Below, piece after piece: positions 26,961 to 34,584 of a stretch of DNA of 34,584 bases; within the stretch, counting starts at the first letter, position 1, and each line of letters starts with the position of its first letter. The translations under genes were made by a program, and so were the position numbers. The stretch covers positions 1-34,584 of the forward strand of contig JAHDHL010000050.1 of assembly GCA_020631355.1 (NCBI GenBank). The letters run 5' to 3'. The notes under the pieces are model-generated. The model was not told the DNA's origin and did not search any database. It saw only the letters and a list, made by a program, of their open reading frames with translations. Source of the DNA: Saprospiraceae bacterium. Lineage in GTDB: Bacteria > Bacteroidota > Bacteroidia > Chitinophagales > Saprospiraceae.

Positions 26961-28415
26961 TTGGAGGACTTAACAACATTTTGGGAAGATAAGGAAATCG
27001 CCATCTACTTCATTGGGTTCGTATTGGTGGTTTTGTTGCTGCTGCTGCTGTATCGCTCGGCTAAGAACCTCTATCTGACTTCAAGGTTCTTCGGTTTGGC
27101 TTCAGTAGTGGTCTTGGGCTATGTCGCGGCATTTTTTATGAACGATATGGCATTCTTCATGAATATCAATCTGGATCCCATTGTGATTCCTTGGGCACTG
27201 ATGGCGTTTCTCGGTGTACTGGTCATCGTGGATGCCCTGATGTTGTTTACGGTCAAACATCCATTGAAAGTCAGACGTTTTCTTCCCAAGGTCTTTTCAT
27301 TGGGAGATGATAACCCGATTAGAATTACAGTCGAAAATATTACTTCCCAACCCTTGTCCCTCTCTGTTGTGGATGAATTGCCACCCGAATTCCAGAAAAG
27401 GGATTTCGAATTCGATTTCAAACTGCAACCCCTGGAAGAAAAGGAACTCCACTATGAATTGAATCCCAAGGTTAGGGGAGAGTATGAGTTTGGTTTTGTG
27501 AATGTATTCATGACTTCCATTCTGGGGATATTGCAAAGAAGATATGTCCACCAATTTCCGATGACCCTACCGGTTTATCCCTCATTGGTACAGATGAAGC
27601 AGTTCGAACTCAAGGCCTTTGATAAGGTCACCTTTGATAAGGGGGGAGTGAAAAGAATGAGGAGGATTGGACATAGTTATGAGTTTGAACAAATCAAGGA
27701 TTATGTGCGTGGGGATGATTACAGGAGTATCAATTGGAAAGCGACCAGCCGTGCCAATAAACTCATGGTCAACCAGTACGAGGATGAAAGGGCACAACAA
27801 ATCTATTGTGTGATAGATAAGAGCCGTAACATGAAGATGCCTTTCAATGGCTTGAGTCTCATGGATTATGCGGTGAATGCCACATTGGTGATTTCCAATA
27901 TTGCACTGAAAAAACACGATAGGGCAGGGATGATGACCTTTTCGGATATCATCGGTTCAACCGTAAAGGCTGACCGTCGTGCCAACCAACTGAATACCAT
28001 TCTTCAGACCTTATACAGGGAGAAAGAACGGAATCTGGAAGCCAATTATGAATTGTTGTATAGTGCGGTAAGAAATTTGATATCCGGACGTAGTTTAATA
28101 TTTCTTTTCACTAACTTTGAGAGCATGTACGCATTGGAGCGGGTTTTACCGTTGTTGCGTAGGATGAATAACCTGCACTTATTGGTAGTCGTATTCTTTG
28201 AGAATTCTGAAATCAAGGAGTTTTCCGAAACGGATGTTGAAACTATTGAGGGCATTTATCATCAAACTATTGCTAAGAAATATATTTACGAAAAAGAACA
28301 GATTATCTCAAAACTCAGGCAGTATGGTATCCAGGCGATACTTACGAAACCAGAGAATTTATCCATGAATGCAGTGAATAAGTACCTGGAACTGAAGTCC
28401 CGAGGACTGATTTAA
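26961..28415 (+). CDS. DUF58 domain-containing membrane protein
   Basis: A 484-residue protein with three membrane segments in the first about 100 residues and then the DUF58 region, recognised by IGHSYEFEQIKDYVRGDDYR and SINWKATSRANKLMVNQYED (about residues 234-273). The later part (CVIDKSRNMKMPF, then HDRAGMMTFSD) resembles a von Willebrand A-type fold. The start is TTG at 26961: a stop lies four codons upstream and no in-frame ATG occurs before the second membrane segment. It is the presumed partner of the MoxR ATPase. Confidence 0.9.
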   Translation: MEDLTTFWEDKEIAIYFIGFVLVVLLLLLLYRSAKNLYLTSRFFGLASVVVLGYVAAFFMNDMAFFMNINLDPIVIPWALMAFLGVLVIVDALMLFTVKHPLKVRRFLPKVFSLGDDNPIRITVENITSQPLSLSVVDELPPEFQKRDFEFDFKLQPLEEKELHYELNPKVRGEYEFGFVNVFMTSILGILQRRYVHQFPMTLPVYPSLVQMKQFELKAFDKVTFDKGGVKRMRRIGHSYEFEQIKDYVRGDDYRSINWKATSRANKLMVNQYEDERAQQIYCVIDKSRNMKMPFNGLSLMDYAVNATLVISNIALKKHDRAGMMTFSDIIGSTVKADRRANQLNTILQTLYREKERNLEANYELLYSAVRNLISGRSLIFLFTNFESMYALERVLPLLRRMNNLHLLVVVFFENSEIKEFSETDVETIEGIYHQTIAKKYIYEKEQIISKLRQYGIQAILTKPENLSMNAVNKYLELKSRGLI

Positions 28416-28559
28416 GTCGAAGCCCTTCCAATATTTTCCACATGTGCCAGGAAACAACAACCAACCCTTGCATCAATGAAGTACTACACCGATTTTCCTA
28501 TCCAATGGATGGGACTCATCTGAATTTGTTTTTTATTAACCTATATAAATGTTGATTTT

Positions 28560-28769
28560 ATGAAATCTACGAAAATCTTTACGGTACTAGTTTTAGCTCT
28601 TGTATTCACATTGACTTCTTGTAAGAAGGAAAATTGTTACGTTTGTACTTTGGATACTGATTCACAAACTCTTTGTGAGGATGATTACCCAAGTGTACTA
28701 GGTGTGGGTACATTCCAACCAGCTATCGATGCTTTGGAAGCAACTGGTTACACTTGCACAAAGCAGTAA
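28560..28769 (+). CDS. Small cysteine-rich lipoprotein
   Basis: A 69-residue protein with a lipoprotein signal peptide ending LTSC (Cys21 is the lipidated residue). The mature part is about 49 residues and holds four more cysteines (26, 29, 39 and 66), enough for two disulfides: CKKENCYVCTLDTDSQTLCE, later GYTCTKQ. I know of no named family; short lipoproteins of this type with a YVCT-like motif occur in Bacteroidota. It is monocistronic, with its own terminator downstream. The function is unknown. Confidence 0.75.
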   Translation: MKSTKIFTVLVLALVFTLTSCKKENCYVCTLDTDSQTLCEDDYPSVLGVGTFQPAIDALEATGYTCTKQ

Positions 28770-28829
28770 TATCGCTAAAGAATTTCAGGCCCATTAATAT
28801 TTAGTGGACACTCTGGAAATGAAACTTAT

Positions 28830-28861
28830 AAGGACTACTCCTATCAGGAGTGGTCCTTTTT
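28830..28861 (+). terminator. Intrinsic terminator after the small lipoprotein
   Basis: AAGGACTACTCC (28830-28841) pairs with GGAGTGGTCCTT (28847-28858), 12 bp with one G-U pair, followed by a T-run. Confidence 0.92.
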
Positions 28862-29140
28862 AGTTGTAAGTATGAGAATGATACGTTAATACCCCCGATT
28901 CAATCGTTATCACCTGTTAAGACCCTCCCAAATCAATTCTTAAAACACTTAGGGATATCTGTTAAAATCCGTTAATCCGACTCCGGATATAATAAACACA
29001 AGTTAAGTCGGTCTTCTACTATTGATTACCAAGCAATAATCCAGCTTCTTGTGGGTATCAGAATCACACCCCAAGACTTCTTTTTCATTCACCAAATTGT
29101 AAGCCTATAGCAAACATTTCTAAATCAAAAATCCATTACA

Positions 29141-29875
29141 ATGAAAAGATCAGACATCCATCTAAGAAAAGAATCCCTATTCAGACAACTCGTGCCAGTC
29201 ATACTGCTACTCATCATCGGACTTCTGTCCAGTTGCGCTCCTGACTTTATCGCTGATAATTTTGATAAGAAGACCCTCAAACACTCCGAGGTCGCCATCC
29301 TACCTTTTGAAATGGTTTATACCGGAAAGATGCCTCGTAAACTAACGGAAGAAGACATTGCTAAGTTATCCGAACTGGAAAGTGAGGCTTTCATGATTTC
29401 ATTCTATAATCAGGTACACAGAACTACTAGACGCAAAAGACGAAAGCTGAAAATCCGCCTGCAGCCACATAACCGTACCATAGAAAAATTACTGGCCAAC
29501 GATATTTCCATTCAGGATTCTTGGAAGATGGATTCTGAGGAATTGGCCAAGGTGTTGGAAGTGGATGCAGTGGTACGGGGCCGTATAGAGAAGAACCAGA
29601 TCATGTCTGATTATGCATCTCTCGGAGTAGATGTGGGGGTATCCATTCTTGAGGAAATTTTCTTTCCCAATAGAAATATCGGAATCGGTGGAGGAAGAAC
29701 TCTGGCGAGGAACAAGGAAGTGAGGGCCAGCTATTCCCTGATAGATTATGATGGAGAACTTCTTTGGGCTAATTCGAGTTACTCGGATTCAGATTGGACA
29801 AGACAATCGGATGAAATGGTGGATCAACTCAATCTTCGTTCGGCTCGTAGATTCCCATACAGGAAAGGCAGTTAG
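29141..29875 (+). CDS. Lipoprotein, possibly CsgG/GNA1162-like
   Basis: A 244-residue protein with a lipobox LLSSC (Cys32) after a long basic N-region and a hydrophobic stretch. The mature part has VAILPFEMVYTG near its start, a central basic helix-rich segment, then EVDAVVRGRIEKNQ and ASYSLIDYDGELLWANSSYS. That layout (a variable ATP/GTP-free Rossmann-like strand, then a strand with vRGri, then dGelLW) recalls lipoproteins of the CsgG or GNA1162/DUF799 type, but the match is by eye only. It is monocistronic with its own terminator. Confidence 0.7.
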   Translation: MKRSDIHLRKESLFRQLVPVILLLIIGLLSSCAPDFIADNFDKKTLKHSEVAILPFEMVYTGKMPRKLTEEDIAKLSELESEAFMISFYNQVHRTTRRKRRKLKIRLQPHNRTIEKLLANDISIQDSWKMDSEELAKVLEVDAVVRGRIEKNQIMSDYASLGVDVGVSILEEIFFPNRNIGIGGGRTLARNKEVRASYSLIDYDGELLWANSSYSDSDWTRQSDEMVDQLNLRSARRFPYRKGS

Positions 29876-29932
29876 TGGTAATGAAACCACGACAGAAAGA
29901 TAAATAATGACCAAAAACCTGATGCAAAGCTT

Positions 29933-29962
29933 AGGGTAGGGGATAATTCTCCTACCCTTTTT
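29933..29962 (+). terminator. Intrinsic terminator after the CsgG-like lipoprotein
   Basis: Bases 29933-29943 pair with 29948-29958 (11 bp, one G-U) around the loop TAAT, followed by a T-run. Confidence 0.9.
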
Positions 29963-30057
29963 ATATTTACATGAAAACTAATATGTTGAGGGTTTCAACA
30001 ATCCGAGAATAGAATTGTCATTCTTGGGTATTTTCTTTTCAATTCAATCTCATTTCC

Positions 30058-31449
30058 ATGAAAAAATATACTTTACTATTGTGTTCCCTTTTCTTTCTGG
30101 GTTCTATTTCCGCACAGGATAAGACTACGGATGAGGATGCTTTCTTTATCCGCTCCATTTACGATAAGGCACTTACGGATGGCCGCGCCCATGACTGGCT
30201 CATGTATCTGACACAGGAAATTGGTGGTCGACTGAGTGGCTCGCCGGAAGCCGCTGCAGCTGTTGAATATACCCGACAGATGTTGGATAGTATGGGAATG
30301 GATACCGTTTGGCTGCAGCCTTGTATGGTTCCGCATTGGATTAGGGGCGAAAAGGAGCAATGTAGAATGATATCTTCCCGAATGGGAACCGTTGATTTGA
30401 ATGGAGTGGCTTTGGGTAACTCCATTGGAACGGGGAAACAGGGTGTTTCCGGAGAAGTGGTAAAAGTCGAGTCCTTGGATGAGGCAGAGGAACTAGGGAA
30501 GCAGGGCAAATTGAAAGGTAAGATTGTATTTTATAATAAGCGATTCGACCAAAAACAGGTCAGTACCTTTGCCGCATATGGCGGAGCAGTGGGTGGACGG
30601 GTTTACGGCCCTACGATTGCTGCCAAGTATGGTGCCGTTGGTGCAGTGGTTCGTTCCATGACGAATAAGACGGATGATGTTCCCCATACCGGCTCGACAG
30701 TATATCGGGATGGCCACGAATGTCCGGCTATCGCCATTAGTACAATGGCTGCCGATGAATTGGAGACCGCATTGGAAACCGAAAACGTTAGGTTGTATTT
30801 CAGGACAATGTGTGAAAACTTGGAGCCTAAGCGCTCTTATAATGTAATTGGTGAAATCAAGGGGAGCGAATACCCGGATGAGATCATTCTGGTAAGTGGT
30901 CACCTGGATTCATGGGATATTGGTACTGGCGCCCATGATGATGGTTCCGGATGTGTACATAGCATGGATGTGATTCATCTTCTGAAACAATTGGATTATA
31001 AGCCCAAGCGGACGCTTAGGTGTGTATTGTATATGAATGAGGAGAATGGCGGAGCAGGAGCCAATGCTTACAGGGATTCTTCCAATCTCAGGAATGAATT
31101 CCATATGGCTGCCATAGAATCGGATAGGGGAGGATTCACTCCCAGAGGCTTTACGGCTGAGGGCGACGAGGAAATTTTTAATGATAGATTCAAACAGATG
31201 ATTGCCTGGTTACCGCTTCTGGAACCATATGGTTTGGAATTCAAGAAAGGTGGATCTGGTGCTGATGTGAGTAAGCTGAGGTCCCAAAAAGGATTGTTAA
31301 TCGGTTTTCTTCCCGATAGTCAACGGTATTTTGATTACCATCATACTCCAGCGGATGCACCTGATGTCGTGAATAAGAGAGAACTGGAATTGGGTTCTGC
31401 TGCAATTACGGCATTGGTTTACCTATTGGATAAGTATGGATTGAAATAA
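30058..31449 (+). CDS. Secreted M28-family metallopeptidase
   Basis: A 463-residue zinc aminopeptidase- or carboxypeptidase Q-like enzyme. The signal peptide (about residues 1-19) ends SISAQ. A protease-associated domain is inserted at about 115-235. The catalytic domain has the metal ligands of M28: His282 in SGHLDSWDIG, Asp294 in GAHDDGSG, the Glu pair 328/329 in YMNEENGG, an Asp in IESDRGG, and a His in YHHTPAD (428/429). It should cut peptides in the periplasm or outside the cell. Substrate specificity cannot be read from the sequence. Confidence 0.92.
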   Translation: MKKYTLLLCSLFFLGSISAQDKTTDEDAFFIRSIYDKALTDGRAHDWLMYLTQEIGGRLSGSPEAAAAVEYTRQMLDSMGMDTVWLQPCMVPHWIRGEKEQCRMISSRMGTVDLNGVALGNSIGTGKQGVSGEVVKVESLDEAEELGKQGKLKGKIVFYNKRFDQKQVSTFAAYGGAVGGRVYGPTIAAKYGAVGAVVRSMTNKTDDVPHTGSTVYRDGHECPAIAISTMAADELETALETENVRLYFRTMCENLEPKRSYNVIGEIKGSEYPDEIILVSGHLDSWDIGTGAHDDGSGCVHSMDVIHLLKQLDYKPKRTLRCVLYMNEENGGAGANAYRDSSNLRNEFHMAAIESDRGGFTPRGFTAEGDEEIFNDRFKQMIAWLPLLEPYGLEFKKGGSGADVSKLRSQKGLLIGFLPDSQRYFDYHHTPADAPDVVNKRELELGSAAITALVYLLDKYGLK

Positions 31450-31512
31450 GACAGACCTTAGAATGTCTACATAAAATCCATATTCTCCGATTGTAATCAT
31501 ATCCTATTGATG

Positions 31513-31553
31513 ATTGGGACGGTATCTTTAAAGATACCGTCCCAATTTTTTTT
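31513..31553 (+). terminator. Perfect palindromic terminator after the M28 peptidase
   Basis: The 17 bases 31513-31529 and 31530-31546 are exact reverse complements with no spacer (the loop forms from the central TTTAAA). A T-run to 31553 follows. Very strong intrinsic terminator. Confidence 0.93.
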
Positions 31554-31812
31554 AAAAATTTTTAATTTTTTTCATGACGTATTAATTTGTTATTGTATAT
31601 GTAAAATGTAGATAGGTTGTTGATTAGGGATTAAATGTCACAGATATGTGTTCATATATATGTTTTATAGGAATGTGTAATGAATTGTTTTTATGTCTGT
31701 TTACCCTGATAAATGGGCGATAATGCAAGAGTTTTGTTAAAATATTGAAAAATATTATATATTTCTTTTGCGTGTCACTAATTGGCAGTATTATTGTCCT
31801 GAATATGAGTGA

Positions 31813-31840
31813 TTGGTTATATATGTGTATTGTTAATTTG
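31813..31840 (+). promoter_or_regulatory. Possible promoter of the first acidic membrane protein
   Basis: TTG (31813-31815), a 17-base spacer and TTAATTTG (31833-31840) match TTG-N17-23-TAnnTTTG with one mismatch in the -7 box. In so AT-rich a stretch this may be chance. Confidence 0.3.
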
Positions 31841-31872
31841 ATTAGAATTGTTTCACACTCATAGCGTTAAGC

Positions 31873-31886
31873 AAGGGTAAAAAAAC
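31873..31886 (+). promoter_or_regulatory. Shared leader element, copy 1
   Basis: AAGGGTAAAAAAAC begins 21 bases before the ATG at 31894. The second paralogue has AAGGGTCAAAAAAC at almost the same distance (22 bases). It could be a regulatory or translation-related element kept after duplication. Confidence 0.4.
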
Positions 31887-31893
31887 TTAGAAC

Positions 31894-32457
31894 ATGGCAT
31901 TGAATGATAAGCGTTCAATAATTGATGGACACCTCAATACCTTAAACGAAAACGAAAAAAACAACAAAGGAATCCTATTTGCAACCATAGGGATTATTGC
32001 AGCTTGTGCAGTTGGATTGTTTGCCTTTACCACTCCGGAATCCACAGCAATGAATACAGTGGACCAAGGAGTGATAGAAGTAACAGAGGAGGAAGCCGGC
32101 AGCAAGATGTTGGCATCGGATAAGATTGTTATCGAGGATTTGGGATTGGTAGCAACTATCCAACCTACGGAAGAACAATGGAGACGCCTGCAAACAGCGG
32201 AAGACGAAGAAACAGTAGTAGTAGAGGAAGATATGGATGCTTCCGGTCTCACACAGGAAGAAATCAGAATGTTGGAAGACGCAACCACTGCCGGAGAAAT
32301 AATTGTTGATGAGAGTACGGATTTGCCGGCTCCTTTCAATAACGATCAAATCGGAATCAGTAACGAAACCTTTTCTGCTGAACAAGTGGAGCATTTGAAT
32401 ATGGTTACTACCGGTTATGTCATCAAAAAGTACAAGGGTCAGCCTGTTGAAGAATAA
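31894..32457 (+). CDS. Acidic single-pass membrane protein, paralogue 1
   Basis: I recognise no family. The 187-residue protein has a short charged N-terminus (MALNDKRSIIDGHLNTLNEN), one membrane segment (about residues 26-45), then a strongly acidic region of about 140 residues and a conserved C-terminal block LPAPFNNDQIGISNETF (144-160) followed by EQVEHLNMV. No signal peptidase site is obvious, so N-in, C-out topology is inferred. The next gene is a clear paralogue. A strong terminator lies between them, so each is transcribed separately or by readthrough. Confidence 0.8.
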   Translation: MALNDKRSIIDGHLNTLNENEKNNKGILFATIGIIAACAVGLFAFTTPESTAMNTVDQGVIEVTEEEAGSKMLASDKIVIEDLGLVATIQPTEEQWRRLQTAEDEETVVVEEDMDASGLTQEEIRMLEDATTAGEIIVDESTDLPAPFNNDQIGISNETFSAEQVEHLNMVTTGYVIKKYKGQPVEE

Positions 32458-32497
32458 GCGGACATGAACTACATACTAAAAACCAATTTCTACCCAG

Positions 32498-32527
32498 AGT
32501 GGATGACGCCTGTCATCCACTTTTTTT
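32498..32527 (+). terminator. Intrinsic terminator after paralogue 1
   Basis: AGTGGATGAC (32498-32507) pairs exactly with GTCATCCACT (32512-32521) around GCCT, followed by a T-run. Confidence 0.92.
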
Positions 32528-32635
32528 ATTCTTTTTCATGTCATAATATATTAAATAAAAATATATGTTTGGCAATGTTATTGTTTCCATCATGCTGTTG
32601 ATTGATTTTTTGTAATACAAATTCTCAGACCCGAT

Positions 32636-32649
32636 AAGGGTCAAAAAAC
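32636..32649 (+). promoter_or_regulatory. Shared leader element, copy 2
   Basis: AAGGGTCAAAAAAC begins 22 bases before the ATG at 32658 and matches the element ahead of paralogue 1 at 13 of 14 bases, while the rest of the two upstream regions differ. Confidence 0.4.
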
Positions 32650-32657
32650 AGTACGAC

Positions 32658-33131
32658 ATGGCATTGAATGAAAGGAGCTCCAAGATTGATGAGCACTTGA
32701 ACGAACTAAACGAATCAGAGAAAACAGGCAAAGGTATCATTGGCATATCCGTAGCGATTCTGGTAGTGGGCCTTATGGGATATTTTTCCTTTTCATCCAC
32801 AGGAGAACAGAATGCGGATCAGGCAACGGAAGACTGGATAGAGGTACCCAGTGAATCCGCTCAACCGGCTACCCTCACCAAACAAGAGGATAGGAAAGAG
32901 AATGTAAAACCACCAAAGCAACATTCCTCCAATGTGGATGTGGAATTGGAAGCGGTCATCATGGAAACGGAAGATGGTGAGGAGCAATGGAAAACCATTG
33001 AAAAACCCGTGGAGACATTGCCTGCACCTTTCGACAATCCGGAATTGGGCGTCAGCGATGAGGTATTTACCAAGGAAGAAGTGGGGCACATGAATACCGT
33101 CGTGCCGGGTGTAAGATACAAATCAGAATAA
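32658..33131 (+). CDS. Acidic single-pass membrane protein, paralogue 2
   Basis: A 157-residue paralogue of the preceding protein, also of unknown family. It shares 18 of the first 27 residues (MALN..S.ID.HLN.LNE.EK..KGI), has the membrane segment at the same place (about 26-45) and the C-terminal block LPAPFDNPELGVSDEVF (121-137), with about 16 of 31 residues identical there. The middle is shorter and diverged, but EEQW (109-111 region) and IEV after the membrane segment are shared. A strong terminator follows. Confidence 0.8.
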   Translation: MALNERSSKIDEHLNELNESEKTGKGIIGISVAILVVGLMGYFSFSSTGEQNADQATEDWIEVPSESAQPATLTKQEDRKENVKPPKQHSSNVDVELEAVIMETEDGEEQWKTIEKPVETLPAPFDNPELGVSDEVFTKEEVGHMNTVVPGVRYKSE

Positions 33132-33193
33132 AAGCGTCACGTACCAAAAGTAATAAGACAGTCTGACACACTTAAAACCAACTTAGTATTAGG

Positions 33194-33222
33194 GCGAATG
33201 GAATTTTCCATTCGCTTTTTTT
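33194..33222 (+). terminator. Intrinsic terminator after paralogue 2
   Basis: GCGAATGGAA (33194-33203) pairs exactly with TTCCATTCGC (33206-33215), followed by a T-run to 33222. It lies between convergent genes. Confidence 0.92.
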
Positions 33223-33261
33223 AATCAGCTAATTCTATGAATAAGGCTGAATCCCGTAATT

Positions 33262-34342
33262 TTAATTGATTCCTAAGATAAACTTTCTTGCTCTAGGCAT
33301 AGCCAGAGGTGCTATGAATTTTATAATCCCAAGATTGCTTCTGAGAAATTCCGCCCTCTTATTATTACCGGCCAAGATCATTGTTAGATTATTGATTCCA
33401 TTGACGGTCTTTGTTATATAGGGTCTTCTGATTTCATCAAACATGTTGAGATTGTTGTTGTGAATTAAATTCGACAGAATATAAGCATCTTCAATACCCA
33501 AGTTCATTCCCCTTGCTCCGACTGGCGAATGCAAATGAGCAGCATCACCGATTATACCTATATTTCCCCAAGATAATTTTTTAGCAATTTTGTGATGGAT
33601 CCTGAATTTTGACTGCCATAATATTTTTCCGATTTTAGATTTTTTAGGCATATAATTCAAGATAGAATCCATTCGGCCTGCTACTCTCCAGACATTATCG
33701 TAAAGTCTTATCATCAGTACACTTCCCTCGGGAAAAAACCGGATATGACCCTCATCTCTGTTTAATTCCATTTCTAATTCAACATCATATAATTCCCATT
33801 CTTCATCGTATTGGAGACCGTCGTAACTAATGTCTGATAATTTTCTGACACGACTTTTTCCACCATCTGCACCTATCAAATAGTCATATGGAATTTCATT
33901 TTTTTGGGAATTCGATTCAATAATGGCCTTATGTGGACTTTCGTCAGTCTTCATTGCAATGAATTCAGTATCATACTCTACTTGTATATTTCTGGCAAGG
34001 GCCTCATTCAGTAAAATTTCTTCTGATTCCTTTTGGGGTTGTATAAGCATGAATGGATATTTATGACTTACCTTTTTGAAATCATTTTTTATAATATGCC
34101 TATCTCCTTTCCATATTTATGGCAGTCATTTTCCTACCATTATCTAAAAATTTTTCGGTTATTCCCAAAGGTTCAAATAATTCGAGTGTTCTTGGGTTTA
34201 CTCCCAAGGCTTTTGAATACTCGCTAATCTTTTTCTTTTTATCAACAACCCTAGGATGATATCCTAACTCTTTTAAAAAGATTGAGATGGAAAGGCCAGA
34301 CGGACCAGCTCCTATAATTAATATTTCTTTATTCTTTTTCAT
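33262..34342 (-). pseudogene. Frameshifted FAD-dependent monooxygenase
   Basis: Two - strand frames together make one protein of the aromatic-ring hydroxylase (PHBH-like) type, about 360 residues. The first part (34342-34100, from MKKNKEILIIGAGPSGLSIS) has the dinucleotide-binding GAGPSG and ends at TAG. The second part, in another frame, holds YLIGADGGKSRVRK and IIGDAAHLHSPVGARGMNLG, the other two FAD/NADH motifs. Reading stays homologous upstream of its first ATG (34050), back to about 34108, so the break is one extra base near 34103-34111, within AAAGG. Loss of function or a sequence error are both possible. The gene is AT-richer than its neighbours, suggesting transfer. Substrate unknown. 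Confidence 0.8.
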
Positions 34343-34454
34343 ACCATGATAAATTATTAAAATAAGAAGCTTACAGACTACTTGATGTAGTATTAGATTG
34401 TTTTTTGTAACAACCACAGTGGGACAGGTGTAATGGAATCCTGAATGAGATACG

Positions 34455-34496
34455 TAGAAAACAAAAGACCTGATAGTGGATACACTATCAGGTCTT
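34455..34496 (-). terminator. Terminator of tRNA-Glu
   Basis: On the - strand AAGACCTGATAGTG pairs exactly with CACTATCAGGTCTT around a 4-base loop (34465-34496), followed by TTGTTTTC. It lies about 20 bases behind the tRNA and ends its transcript. Confidence 0.85.
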
Positions 34497-34515
34497 AGAA
34501 CAAAGGCAAAAAGAG

Positions 34516-34584
34516 TAGCCCGTACGGGATTCGAACCCGTGTTACCAGGATGAAAACCTGGCGTCCTAACCCCTAGACGAACGG
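34516..34584 (-). tRNA. tRNA-Glu (anticodon UUC), 5' end cut by the window
   Basis: Read on the - strand, the sequence folds as a tRNA: D-arm GTCTAGGGGTTAGGAC, anticodon arm CCAGG-TTTTCAT-CCTGG with anticodon TTC, T-arm ACGGG-TTCGAAT-CCCGT and acceptor 3' strand ACGGGCT with discriminator A. The first about three bases of the acceptor arm fall outside the window. CCA is not encoded. Confidence 0.93.

Larger units (their letters stand above)
31554..31893 (+). other. Very AT-rich intergenic region
   Basis: About 340 bases with no gene, much richer in A and T than the flanks, leading to the first of two paralogous membrane proteins. It contains a possible promoter (31813-31840) and, next to the start codon, a leader word shared with the second paralogue. 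Otherwise nothing I can name. Confidence 0.55.

Noticed and set aside
34100-34112. Programmed +1 frameshift in the monooxygenase gene (AGGAG shortly before TAG on the - strand)
   Set aside because: The layout faintly recalls the prfB frameshift site, but no flavin monooxygenase is known to use recoding and the slip codon is not of the known type. A one-base lesion is simpler.
34343-34417. Upstream start at 34417 for the monooxygenase
   Set aside because: The added 25 residues precede the beta strand that normally starts the FAD domain within a few residues of Met; ATG at 34342 fits the family.

Overview
The window is a typical Bacteroidota (Bacteroidetes) chromosome segment. The evidence is the unbroken S10-spc-alpha ribosomal superoperon running into carA and eno, the zinc-free (C-minus) forms of S14 and L36, -7 boxes of the TAnnTTTG type at several gene fronts, few Shine-Dalgarno sequences, and accessory families common in this phylum (DUF4350-MoxR-DUF58, DsbD-like proteins, small SPII lipoproteins). 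I cannot fix the class; a Saprospiria- or Cytophagia-like lineage is a guess.

Region 1 (1-15448) is the ribosomal superoperon, all on the + strand: rpsJ (3' end only), rplC, rplD, rplW, rplB, rpsS, rplV, rpsC, rplP, rpmC, rpsQ, rplN, rplX, rplE, rpsN, rpsH, rplF, rplR, rpsE, rpmD, rplO, secY, map, infA, rpmJ, rpsM, rpsK, rpsD, rpoA, rplQ. It ends at a strong intrinsic terminator. Unusually wide, structured gaps lie between rpsJ and rplC, rpsC and rplP, rpsD and rpoA, and rpoA and rplQ. adk is absent between secY and map.

Region 2 (15450-19367) holds housekeeping genes: carA (pyrimidine/arginine precursor), eno (glycolysis), a DivIC/FtsB-like division protein and sucD (TCA cycle), closed by a terminator. 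sucC and carB are not in the window.

Region 3 (19368-24234) holds an orphan tail-anchored protein, a small secreted DsbD N-domain protein, and a 923-residue DsbD-like reductase whose N-terminal domain is duplicated in tandem. Together these make three copies of the same periplasmic domain in about 3.7 kb.

Region 4 (24235-28415) is a compact DUF4350-MoxR ATPase-DUF58 operon.

Region 5 (28416-33222) has mostly single genes, most with their own intrinsic terminator: a tiny cysteine-rich lipoprotein, a larger lipoprotein, a secreted M28 peptidase, and two tandem paralogous acidic single-pass membrane proteins that share their N-terminal motif, C-terminal motif and a leader element. I recognise no family for the pair; it is the best candidate here for something undescribed.

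Region 6 (33223-34584), on the - strand, holds a frameshifted FAD-dependent monooxygenase and a tRNA-Glu(UUC), cut by the window end, with its terminator. I saw no CRISPR array, insertion sequence or integrase.
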